Part shown: positions 1 to 6,313 of the stretch, piece after piece | How the letters are laid out: each line of letters opens with the position of its first letter | Numbering within the stretch: position 1 is the first letter of the stretch | DNA from: Thauera sp. | Lineage (GTDB): Bacteria; Pseudomonadota; Gammaproteobacteria; Burkholderiales; Rhodocyclaceae | Direction: 5' to 3' | DNA length: 6,313 bases | NCBI GenBank assembly: GCA_023150215.1 | Contig: JAKLLJ010000203.1 | Location: 1 to 6,313, forward strand | Translations under genes and position numbers: made by a program | Notes under the pieces: model-generated | Told to the model about the DNA's origin: nothing | Database searches by the model: none | The model's input: only the letters and a program-made list of their open reading frames with translations

Positions 1-6
1 GAGGAG
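1..6 (+). promoter_or_regulatory. Ribosome binding site of recB
   Basis: GAGGAG is a good Shine-Dalgarno match. It lies 5 bases before the ATG at 12 and 8 bases before the adjacent ATG at 15. The spacing slightly favours the second ATG, whereas the ATGA overlap with a possible upstream stop favours the first. The two choices differ by one methionine. Confidence 0.6.
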
Positions 7-15
7 ACTGCATGA
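1..15 (+). CDS. Possible 3' end of the upstream gene (recC candidate), partial
   Basis: Reading from the first base gives four codons (Glu-Glu-Thr-Ala) and a TGA stop at 13-15. That TGA overlaps the recB start codon as ATGA. The same ATGA arrangement joins recB to recD downstream, and recC commonly precedes recB in high-GC proteobacteria, so this is plausibly the end of recC. Four codons carry no family information, so the identity rests only on context and operon logic. It could equally be chance, with recB preceded by a short non-coding leader. Confidence 0.35.
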   Translation, partial: EETA

Positions 16-3000
16 TGAGTTCCCGCACAGCGAACGGCCCGGACCCGCTCCGCTCTCATGACGCGCCTCACGGCGACGAGCACGCCCACCCCCTGGACGC
101 GCTGCGTTTCCCGCTCCACGGCAGCCGCCTGATCGAGGCCAGCGCCGGCACGGGCAAGACGTGGACCATCGCCGCGCTCTACCTGCGCCTGGTGCTCGGC
201 CACGGCCGCCGCGCGGGTGACGAGGGTGACACCGGCGAGGGGGGCCACGGCGAGGGGGGCGACGACCTTCAAGGCGCGCAGCCGACCGCCTTCCACCGCC
301 CGCTGCTGCCCGCCGAGATCCTGGTGATGACCTTCACCCGCGCGGCCACCCAGGAGCTGTCCGACCGCATCCGCGCCCGCCTCATCGAGGCCGCGCGCTG
401 CTTTCGCGGCGATGCCGCGCCGGCGGCGCACGACACCCTGCTCATCGGCCTGCTCGCCGCCTACGCGGACCCGGCCACGCGCACCCAGGCCGCCTGGCGC
501 CTGGCGATGGCGGCCGAGGCGATGGACGACGCGGCGGTGTTCACGATCGACGCCTGGTGCCAGCGCATGCTGCGCGAGCACGCCTTCGACAGCGGCAACC
601 CCTTCGACGAGGAGCTCGCCGCCGACGAGCACACCCTGCTGGTCGAGGCCGCGCAGGATTACTGGCGCCAGCAGTGCTATCCGCTCACCGCCGCGCAGCT
701 CGACCACGTGCTCGCGCTATGGCCCGACGTGCATGCGCTGCATGCGGACGTGCGCGAGCTGGTCGGCCAGGCGCTGCCGCAGGACGACATCGACGGCACG
801 CTCGGCGAGTGCGTCGAGCGCGCCGTCGGCCGCCGAAGTCAGGCCCTGATCACGCTCGGCAAAGGCTGGAGCCAGCGCGCGCAGGCGATGAAGGCATGGA
901 TCGACGAGCAGTTGGCCGGCAATGCCAAGGCCTGGAACGGTCGCAAGCTGCAAAGCCGCTACTACGGCCCCTGGCTCGACGCGCTCGCAGCCTGGGCGCG
1001 CAACCCGCTGGCGCAGGCGCTCGAGCTCAGCGCCAGCGCGCGCCACCGCCTCAGCCCGGACGGCATGCTCGAGGCGCGCAAGGACGGCGCCCCGGCCCCC
1101 GCGCTGCCTGCCGACTTCGAGGCCTTCGCCGGACTCCTGCACGCGCTCGACGCCCTGCCCGAGCCCGGGGTGGCGCTGCGCATCCACGCCGCCACCCACG
1201 TCGCCCGCCGCCTCGCCGCCCTGAAGCGCCAGGCGCGCAGCTTCGGCTTCGCCGACATGCTCGAACGGCTCGACGCGGCGCTCTCCGGGGCGCACGGCGC
1301 GCGCCTGCGCGAGCGCATCCTCACCCAGTATCCGGTGGCGCTGATCGACGAGTTCCAGGACACCTCGCCCCTGCAGTACCGCCTGTTCGATGCGCTCTAC
1401 CACACCGCCGACAACGACGCGCGCAGCGCGCTGCTGCTGATCGGCGACCCCAAGCAGTCGATCTACGGCTTTCGCGGCGCCGACATCTACAGCTACCTGC
1501 AGGCCCGCCGCGCCACCGCCGGCCGGCACTATGTGCTCGACACCAATTACCGCTCGACCAAGACGCTGGTGGCGGCGGTCAATCACTGGTTCGAGCAGGC
1601 CGAGGAACGCCGCGCGACCGACGACGGCACGAACGGCGGCGGGGCCTTCCTGTTTCGCACCGCTGGCGGCAACGAGCTGCCGTTCGAGCGCGTCGCCGCC
1701 CAGGGGCGCGACGAGGCCTTCCACACTGGCGCCGGCCCGATGCCGGCGCTTTCCATCGAGCACGACCTCGTGCTGCGCAGCGCCGGCGAGATGCGCCGCC
1801 TGTTCGCCGCGCGTTGCGCGGAGCGGATCGTGGGCTGGCTCAACGACCCGCAAGCGGGCTTTCTTCACGCCACGGCAGGCTTCAGCCGCCTGCGCCCGGC
1901 CGACATCGCGGTGCTGGTGCGCACCGGCAAGGAGGCCGCTGCCGTGCGCGCCGAACTGCGCCGCCGCGGGGTCGCCTCGGTGTATCTGTCGGACAAGGAT
2001 TCCGTCTTCGCCAGCGACGAGGCGCGCGACGTGCTGCGCTGGCTGCGCGCAGCGGCCTCGCCGCGCGACGCCGGGCTCGTGCGCGCCGCCCTCGCCACCC
2101 GCACGGTGGGCTTGTCGATCGAGGAGCTGGCGTGGCTGGCGAGCGACGACGAGGCTTTCGACGCGCGCAGCGCGCAGGTGCAGCAGTTGCATACGGTGTG
2201 GCGCGAGCTCGGCGTGCTCACCATGCTGCGCCGCACGCTGCACCTGCTCGCGCTGCCCGCACGCTGGCTGGCCGAGGCGGACGGCGAGCGCCGGCTCACC
2301 AACTTCCTGCATCTGGCCGAACTGCTGCAGCAGGCCAGCGCCCGGCTCGACGGCGAGCAGGCACTGATCCGCTGGCTGGCGATGCAAATCGAGGACGGCG
2401 CCAGCGGCAGCGAGGAACAGGTGGTGCGCCTGGAAAGCGATGCCGACCTGGTCAAGGTGGTCACGGTGCACAAGAGCAAGGGGCTGGAATACCCGGTGGT
2501 ATGCCTGCCCTTCGCGTGCAGCTTGCGCCGGGTGGAACGCCGCCACGCGCGCTACCTCAAGCTCGCCGACGCCGCGGGCGCTCGCGAGATCAAGCTCGAC
2601 TACGACGACGAGGATCTGGCACGCGCCGACCACGAACGCCTGCGCGAGGACCTGCGCCTGTTCTATGTCGCCCTCACCCGCGCCCGCCACACGGTGTGGA
2701 TGGGCTTTGCCGCACTCAAGGTCGGCAACGGCAAGGACTGCATCAATCATCGCAGCGCACCCGGCTACTTGCTCGCCGGGCTCGCGCCGCGTGACGAAGG
2801 CGCCTGGCAGGCCCCGCTCGAAGCACTCGCCGAACGCGCGCGCACCAACGGCGCGGCCTGCATCGCGGTAGACGCCGCAGCCGAAGCGATCGCCCGCACG
2901 CCGCTACGCCGGCGCGAGACGCTGCCCGCGCTGCAGGACAGCGCGCGCTATGCGGCCGACTTCGAGCGCCGCTGGTCGCTCGGCAGCTTTTCGTCGCTGG

Positions 3001-3848
3001 TGCGCGACATCGACACCGGCGCCCTCTCGCCCACGCAAACCCACCGCCCGGCCGCGGACGAAGGCGCGACCGAGCCCGCCTTCGCCTTGCCCGTGACGCC
3101 ACCGCCGGCGCTGCCGCCCTGGCACCGTTTCCCGCGCGGCGCCTTTGCCGGCGACTTCCTCCACGACCTGCTCGAATGGCTCGCCGCCGAGGGCTTCGCG
3201 CTCGCGGCCAACGCGGGGCTGGAGGCCGCCTTGCGCCGGCGCTGCGAGCGTGCCGGCCGCGGCGACTGGGCCGACGAAGCGCTGCACTGGATGCAGGCCT
3301 TGCTCGCCACTCCGCTGCCGAGCGTGGGGGTGGCGCTGCAGGACCTGCGCACGCATCTGACCGAGATGGAGTTCTGGATGCCGTCCGCCCACCTGGAGGC
3401 ACGCGCCGTGGACGCCCTGTGCCGCCACCACCTGCTCGCCGGCGCGGCGCGGCCCGAGCTGCCGCAACGCGTGCTCCACGGCATGCTGATGGGGTTTGCC
3501 GACCTGGTCTTCGAGCACGACGGGCGCTACTGGGTGCTGGACTACAAGTCGAACAGCCTGGGCGCCACCGGCGCCGCCTACGATCACGCCGCGCTGCAGG
3601 CGGCGATGGCCCATCACCGCTACGACGTGCAGGCGGCGATCTACCTGCTCGCGCTGCACCGCCTGCTGCGCGCACGCCTCGGCGCCGCCTACGATCCGGC
3701 GCGCCAGCTCGGCGGCGCGCTGTACCTGTTCCTGCGCGGCATCGACGGCCCCGCGCAGGGCGAGTATGCGATCGCTGCCACACCCGGGGTCCTCGCGCTG
3801 ATCGAAGCCCTGGACCGCCTGCTCACCGATGAGGCTTGCCAGGCATGA
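12..3848 (+). CDS. recB: RecBCD subunit beta: 3'-5' helicase and nuclease RecB
   Basis: This is RecB, the SF1A (UvrD-like) 3'-5' motor and only nuclease of RecBCD, which processes double-strand ends for RecA-dependent repair in the cytoplasm. In 1278 residues the motifs run in order: Walker A ASAGTGKT at 43-50 (Lys49); motif Ia VMTFTRAATQEL about 105-116; Walker B LIDEFQD 444-450; motif III GDPKQSIYGFRGAD 478-491; motif IV LDTNYRS 509-515; motif V VTVHKSKGLEYP 817-828; motif VI LFYVALTRAR 883-892. A Pro-rich linker (about 1005-1040) leads to the nuclease domain: His1051 in GDFLHDLLE, Asp1164 in GFADLVF, Asp1177 and Lys1179 in LDYKS, then the QxxxY element Gln1207-Tyr1211. These match E. coli His956, Asp1067, Asp1080 and Lys1082. 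It is about 100 residues longer than E. coli RecB, partly from a longer N-terminus and a Gly/Asp/Glu insert at about 67-90. A neighbouring recD rules out AddA. The start may be ATG 12 or 15. Confidence 0.97.
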   Translation: MMSSRTANGPDPLRSHDAPHGDEHAHPLDALRFPLHGSRLIEASAGTGKTWTIAALYLRLVLGHGRRAGDEGDTGEGGHGEGGDDLQGAQPTAFHRPLLPAEILVMTFTRAATQELSDRIRARLIEAARCFRGDAAPAAHDTLLIGLLAAYADPATRTQAAWRLAMAAEAMDDAAVFTIDAWCQRMLREHAFDSGNPFDEELAADEHTLLVEAAQDYWRQQCYPLTAAQLDHVLALWPDVHALHADVRELVGQALPQDDIDGTLGECVERAVGRRSQALITLGKGWSQRAQAMKAWIDEQLAGNAKAWNGRKLQSRYYGPWLDALAAWARNPLAQALELSASARHRLSPDGMLEARKDGAPAPALPADFEAFAGLLHALDALPEPGVALRIHAATHVARRLAALKRQARSFGFADMLERLDAALSGAHGARLRERILTQYPVALIDEFQDTSPLQYRLFDALYHTADNDARSALLLIGDPKQSIYGFRGADIYSYLQARRATAGRHYVLDTNYRSTKTLVAAVNHWFEQAEERRATDDGTNGGGAFLFRTAGGNELPFERVAAQGRDEAFHTGAGPMPALSIEHDLVLRSAGEMRRLFAARCAERIVGWLNDPQAGFLHATAGFSRLRPADIAVLVRTGKEAAAVRAELRRRGVASVYLSDKDSVFASDEARDVLRWLRAAASPRDAGLVRAALATRTVGLSIEELAWLASDDEAFDARSAQVQQLHTVWRELGVLTMLRRTLHLLALPARWLAEADGERRLTNFLHLAELLQQASARLDGEQALIRWLAMQIEDGASGSEEQVVRLESDADLVKVVTVHKSKGLEYPVVCLPFACSLRRVERRHARYLKLADAAGAREIKLDYDDEDLARADHERLREDLRLFYVALTRARHTVWMGFAALKVGNGKDCINHRSAPGYLLAGLAPRDEGAWQAPLEALAERARTNGAACIAVDAAAEAIARTPLRRRETLPALQDSARYAADFERRWSLGSFSSLVRDIDTGALSPTQTHRPAADEGATEPAFALPVTPPPALPPWHRFPRGAFAGDFLHDLLEWLAAEGFALAANAGLEAALRRRCERAGRGDWADEALHWMQALLATPLPSVGVALQDLRTHLTEMEFWMPSAHLEARAVDALCRHHLLAGAARPELPQRVLHGMLMGFADLVFEHDGRYWVLDYKSNSLGATGAAYDHAALQAAMAHHRYDVQAAIYLLALHRLLRARLGAAYDPARQLGGALYLFLRGIDGPAQGEYAIAATPGVLALIEALDRLLTDEACQA
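234..260 (+). repeat. Short in-frame tandem repeat inside recB
   Basis: The 12-base unit GGCGAGGGGGGC occurs at 234-245 and again at 249-260, a period of 15 bases (five codons). It encodes the repeated residues GEGGH/GEGGD in the RecB insert between Walker A and motif Ia. Each unit carries a run of six G, making the site prone to replication slippage. Because the period is a multiple of three, gain or loss of a unit would keep the frame. Confidence 0.7.
3831..3834 (+). promoter_or_regulatory. Likely ribosome binding site of recD, inside the recB end
   Basis: GAGG lies within the last recB codons, 10 bases before the ATG at 3845. The distance is a little long. Together with the ATGA overlap, it fits recD translation being helped by ribosomes that finish recB. 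It supports the ATG at 3845 over the in-frame TTG at 3836, which has no well-placed site. Confidence 0.45.
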
Positions 3849-5878
3849 GCGCAGCGACCCTTTCCTCTCCCGCACTCGACACCCTGCGCGCCTGGAGCGA
3901 CGCCGGCCTGCTGCGCCAGCTCGACAGCGCCTTCGCCGCCTTCGTCAGCGAACTCGATCCGGGGGCCGATGGCGGCCTGGTCGTGGCCGCGGCGATGCTC
4001 AGCCATATGGAAGGCCGCGGCCACAGCTGCCTGCCGCTCGCCGCGCTTGCCGGGGCGGACGCGGCGCTGTTCGCCTGGCCGCCCGACACCCTGCCCGCGG
4101 TGGAGGCGCTGTGGCAGACGCTGCCGCCCACCACCGAGGCCTGGCTGCGCGCGCTGGCGCACAGCGCGGTCGTTCAGCGCATCGGCTGCGACAGCGGCTG
4201 CGGCCAGCCGCTGGTGCTCGACGGCCCCGACCGTGCCCCCCGCCTCTACCTGCGCCGCTACTGGCACTACGAGCAGACCGTGGCGGCGGCGGTCGGCGCG
4301 CGCTGCGCCGCGGTAGAGGCCGTCGATGAGCAGGCCGCGCGGCGCTGGCTCGATCGCCTCTTCGCCGCCGACGCCACGGCGCACGCGCGCCGCACTGCGG
4401 TCGACTGGCAGAAGCTCGCCTGCGCGCTTGCGCTGCGCGGCCGGCTGACGATCATCACCGGCGGCCCAGGCACCGGCAAGACCTACACCGCCGCCCGCCT
4501 GCTCGCGCTCCTGCTCGCCACCAGCACCGACCCGCAACGCCTGCGCATCGCACTCGCCGCCCCCACCGGCAAGGCCGCCGCCCGCCTCAAGCAGTCGATC
4601 GACGGCTCGCTGCAGGCACTGCAGGCCAGCCTGGGCGATGCGCTCGAGCTCGCCGAACTCACCCGCCGCATCGGCGCGGCGCGCACCCTGCACGCGCTGC
4701 TCGGCGCGCGGCCCGACACCCGACGCCTGCGCCACCACGCTGGCAATCCGCTCGACGCCGACGTGGTGATCGTCGATGAAGCCTCGATGGTGCATCTGGA
4801 GATGATGGCCGCGCTGCTCGACGCCCTGCCGCCCACGGCCCGCCTGATCCTGCTCGGCGACAAGGACCAGCTCGCCTCGGTGGAAGCCGGCGCGGTGCTC
4901 GGCGACCTGTGCCGCGACGCCCAGGCCGGGCGCTACAGCGCCGAAACCGCGCGCTACCTGCAGGCGACCACCGGCGAGCCCCTGCCCGACACCTGTCGCG
5001 CGCCCGTGCAGGATCCGCCCGCGCTCGCCCAGCACACCGTGATGCTGCGCGAAAGCCGGCGCTTCGACGGACCGATCGGTGCGCTCGCACTGGCCGTCAA
5101 CGCGGCCGCCGATCCCGCGCTGCCCGCCAGGCTGCTGCACACCGATGCCAGCGGTGCGCTGTTCGGCGCCGAAGGCGGGACGGTTTCGGCGCTTGTGGAC
5201 CTCGCCGTCGCCGGCCGCCCCGGCGCGCCGGCTTCGTACCGCGACTACCTGCTACTGCTCGCCCAGGGCCCGGTCGACGCCGGCGCCGATGCGCACGCCG
5301 CATGGGTGGTGCAGATCCTCAAGGCCTTCGACCGCTTCCGCATCCTGTGCGCGGTGCGCGAAGGCGACTGGGGGGTGGGCGGGCTCAACCGCGCCGTCGA
5401 GCGCGCGCTAGCGCACGCGGGCCTGCTGACGCCACAGGGCAGCTGGTATCGCGGTCGCCCGGTGATGGTCACCCGCAACGACGCGGCGCTCGGGGTCTTC
5501 AACGGCGACATCGGCATCGCCCTGCCCGCGGCCGAGAACATGGCCAGCCTGCGGGTGTATTTCCTCGACGGCGAGCGCTTGCGCTCGGTTGCGGTGAGCC
5601 GGCTCGCGCAGGTCGAGACCGCGTTCGCGATGACCGTGCACAAGAGCCAGGGCTCCGAATTCGAGCACACCGCGCTGGTGCTGTCGGCACAGAGCGGCAG
5701 CGTGCTGACGCGCGAACTCCTCTACACCGGCATCACCCGCGCGCGCAAAGCCCTCAGCCTGTTTGCCGAACGCCCCGGCCTGCTCGAACAGGGCGTGACG
5801 CAAGCAACGCGGCGCGAGAGCGGACTGGCTCGCATCGGCGAGAAAGCCGCCCCGGCAAACCCACCGCCCCCCGCATGA
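3845..5878 (+). CDS. recD: RecBCD subunit alpha: 5'-3' helicase RecD
   Basis: This is RecD, the SF1B 5'-3' motor of RecBCD, which runs on the strand opposite RecB and is needed for full nuclease activity. Starting at the ATG that overlaps the recB stop (ATGA) gives 677 residues, against about 608 in E. coli. Residues 1 to about 190 form the RecD N-terminal domain that contacts RecC, including SHMEGRGHSCLPL (53-65). Helicase motifs follow: Walker A GGPGTGKT 206-213 (Lys212); motif Ia LAAPTGKAAARL 237-248; LRHHAGNPL 295-303, identical to E. coli; Walker B VIVDEASM 308-315; motif III LLGDKDQLASVEAGAVLGD 336-354; motif IV LRESRRF 401-407; RPVMVTRNDAALGVFNGDIG 538-557; motif V MTVHKSQGSEFEH 596-608; motif VI YTGITRAR 627-634. 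The last 15 or so residues after ESGLA are non-conserved and proline-rich. The stop codon lies in the first copy of the downstream direct repeat. No frameshift or missing motif is seen. Confidence 0.97.
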   Translation: MSAATLSSPALDTLRAWSDAGLLRQLDSAFAAFVSELDPGADGGLVVAAAMLSHMEGRGHSCLPLAALAGADAALFAWPPDTLPAVEALWQTLPPTTEAWLRALAHSAVVQRIGCDSGCGQPLVLDGPDRAPRLYLRRYWHYEQTVAAAVGARCAAVEAVDEQAARRWLDRLFAADATAHARRTAVDWQKLACALALRGRLTIITGGPGTGKTYTAARLLALLLATSTDPQRLRIALAAPTGKAAARLKQSIDGSLQALQASLGDALELAELTRRIGAARTLHALLGARPDTRRLRHHAGNPLDADVVIVDEASMVHLEMMAALLDALPPTARLILLGDKDQLASVEAGAVLGDLCRDAQAGRYSAETARYLQATTGEPLPDTCRAPVQDPPALAQHTVMLRESRRFDGPIGALALAVNAAADPALPARLLHTDASGALFGAEGGTVSALVDLAVAGRPGAPASYRDYLLLLAQGPVDAGADAHAAWVVQILKAFDRFRILCAVREGDWGVGGLNRAVERALAHAGLLTPQGSWYRGRPVMVTRNDAALGVFNGDIGIALPAAENMASLRVYFLDGERLRSVAVSRLAQVETAFAMTVHKSQGSEFEHTALVLSAQSGSVLTRELLYTGITRARKALSLFAERPGLLEQGVTQATRRESGLARIGEKAAPANPPPPA

Positions 5879-5980
5879 CGTTTTTCTGTAGGAGCGGCGG
5901 CAGCCGCGAAGCGGCCAACGCCGCACCCGCCGCGCAGCGCCACGACCGCCACCGCGTTCGCGCCTTCCGGCGCTCCTACA
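5873..5980. repeat. REPIN-like foldback element, copy 1 of a 108-bp direct repeat
   Basis: The unit starts in the last recD codons (GCATGACGTTTT, containing the stop) and runs into a foldback element at 5887-5980. The outer arms 5887-5910 and 5957-5980 are inverted repeats matching at 21 of 24 positions, with ends TGTAGGAGC and GCTCCTACA. Each arm holds its own 5-bp hairpin with a 4-base loop: GCGGC-GGCA-GCCGC at 5894-5907 and GCGCC-TTCC-GGCGC at 5960-5973. A third hairpin, GCGGC-CAAC-GCCGC, lies at 5911-5924. The GTAG/GGAG head next to a small palindrome, doubled in inverted orientation, is the known design of REP doublets (REPIN/BIME) mobilised by RAYT transposases. The family assignment is by architecture only, and no RAYT gene lies in the window. 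It could also act as an mRNA 3' stabiliser or a DNA gyrase/IHF-type site, as some BIMEs do. Confidence 0.8.
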
Positions 5981-6011
5981 TGCGAACCTCCCCCGCAACA
6001 GCCGCACCGCT
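5981..6011. other. 31-bp spacer between the two REPIN-like copies
   Basis: This segment separates the repeats and sets the 139-bp period. It is CCCC/GCA-rich and loosely resembles the last recD codons: both end in an ACCGC...GCATGACG pattern, but of different length. It may therefore be a decayed piece of a duplicated recD 3' end. I see no gene, promoter or terminator in it. Confidence 0.4.
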
Positions 6012-6119
6012 GCATGACGTTTTCCTGTAGGAGCGGCGGCAGCCGCGAACCGGGCCTTGCCGCACCCGCCGCGCAGCGCCACGACCGCCACCGCGTTCGC
6101 GCCTTCCGGCGCTCCTACA
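6012..6119. repeat. REPIN-like foldback element, copy 2 of a 108-bp direct repeat
   Basis: This copy aligns to copy 1 without gaps at a constant offset of 139 bases and matches at 102 of 108 positions. One mismatch falls in the T-run (6024) and five fall between 6050 and 6058; the last 61 bases are identical. The foldback is 6026-6119, with outer arms 6026-6049 and 6096-6119, hairpins at 6033-6046 and 6099-6112, and the same TGTAGGAGC/GCTCCTACA ends. The third hairpin of copy 1 is not preserved, because its left arm and loop lie in the diverged block. The element ends 17 bases from the stop of the convergent gene, so it sits between two converging transcripts. Confidence 0.8.
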
Positions 6120-6136
6120 GGGGGTGTGCTGCGGGA

Positions 6137-6313
6137 TTAGGCGGCGTCGGGGTCGCTGTGGCCGATGGCGTCAACCTCGCGCTTGAGGGCGAGGCGGTCG
6201 AGCTTTTCGATCGGCAGGCTGAGGAACAGACGCAGGCGATTGACGATCTGGTTCTCGACCTGGCTAAAGGCGCGCCGGATGCGCACCTCGTCGCCGGTGA
6301 CCGCGACCGGATC
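6137..6313 (-). CDS. C-terminal part of an ArsC/LMW-PTP-family protein (arsenate reductase-like), partial
   Basis: On the minus strand an open frame enters from the window edge and runs 58 codons to a TAA at 6139-6137. It begins DPVAVTGDEVRIRRAF and contains LRLFLSLPIEKLDRLALKRE followed by VDAIG. This layout is typical of the C-terminus of thioredoxin-type arsenate reductases and related low-molecular-weight tyrosine phosphatase-like proteins: an Asp-Pro after the catalytic-acid region, a long helix, then an LPL-x-KLD-x-LAL segment and a final IG. In that family the enzyme reduces arsenate or dephosphorylates a tyrosine phosphate, using an N-terminal CxxxxxR loop. That loop is outside the window, so neither activity nor substrate can be judged. 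The gene is convergent with recD and not part of its operon. The assignment is from remembered family patterns and is moderately secure. Confidence 0.65.
   Translation of the reverse strand, partial: DPVAVTGDEVRIRRAFSQVENQIVNRLRLFLSLPIEKLDRLALKREVDAIGHSDPDAA

Noticed and set aside
234..260. G-quadruplex in the recB G-rich tract
   Set aside because: There are only two runs of three or more G on this strand; splitting each six-G run leaves no loop between halves, so a stable four-run fold is not supported.
1565..1572. E. coli Chi octamer GCTGGTGG on the + strand in recB, and its complement at 4518-4525 in recD
   Set aside because: One copy per strand in 6.3 kb of GC-rich coding DNA is close to chance, and the Chi sequence of this organism is unknown. 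It is not evidence of regulation of the locus.
557..2794. Long overlapping open frames on both strands inside recB and recD, including a 745-codon + frame and minus-strand frames of 677, 346 and 483 codons
   Set aside because: They are rich in Arg/Ala/Pro/Gly without recognisable domains, as expected from alternative frames of very GC-rich genes. The recB and recD frames carry all the conserved motifs.
3836..3844. In-frame TTG start for recD, three codons before the ATG
   Set aside because: The ATG at 3845 overlaps the recB stop as ATGA and has the better spaced ribosome binding site; the TTG adds only Met-Pro-Gly.
5880..5910. T-run plus hairpin after recD as an intrinsic terminator
   Set aside because: The T-run (5881-5885) comes before the hairpin on the + strand, and on the minus strand it reads as A after the foldback. 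Neither strand has the hairpin-then-T order.
5408..6091. Minus-strand open frame spanning the repeats and the end of recD
   Set aside because: It reads through both repeats, giving a repeated peptide, and overlaps conserved recD motifs in antisense. It has no family signal.
5873..6119. CRISPR-like direct repeats
   Set aside because: There are only two units, each far longer than a CRISPR repeat, with one 31-base spacer and no cas genes; the foldback structure fits a REP doublet.

Overview
The window is a very GC-rich stretch of bacterial chromosome holding the distal part of a recC-recB-recD operon, which encodes the RecBCD double-strand-break repair helicase/nuclease. It also holds a short repeat-filled intergenic region and the 3' end of a convergent gene. 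Strong G/C bias at third codon positions, the gene order (recB then recD, with a probable recC end just upstream) and close similarity to proteobacterial RecB and RecD suggest a high-GC proteobacterium. A betaproteobacterium of the Rhodocyclales type (Thauera/Azoarcus-like) is plausible, but that placement is inference.

Layout. Positions 1-15 hold a ribosome binding site and what may be the last four codons and stop of the upstream gene, probably recC. Positions 12-3848 (+) are recB, complete at 1278 codons, with intact SF1A helicase motifs and an intact C-terminal RecB-type nuclease site. Positions 3845-5878 (+) are recD, complete at 677 codons, with intact SF1B helicase motifs. Both junctions are ATGA stop/start overlaps, so the genes are probably translationally coupled and made as one unit. 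Positions 5879-6136 are non-coding and are dominated by two near-identical 108-bp direct repeats. Each is a foldback element with TGTAGGAGC/GCTCCTACA ends and a small hairpin in each arm, which is the architecture of a REP doublet (REPIN/BIME). Positions 6137-6313 (-) are the last 58 codons of a convergent gene resembling the C-terminus of the arsenate reductase/low-molecular-weight protein tyrosine phosphatase (ArsC) family.

How the genes work together. RecB is the 3'-5' motor plus nuclease and RecD is the 5'-3' motor. With RecC, which lies outside the window, they unwind and degrade DNA from a broken end and, after Chi recognition, load RecA. Every catalytic motif I looked for is present, so the enzyme appears functional. 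The part of the window not explained by known genes is the tandem REPIN-like pair. Its first copy begins inside the recD stop codon region, its arms show compensated stem substitutions, and the two copies differ mainly in one 9-bp block. I see no novel multi-gene system here.
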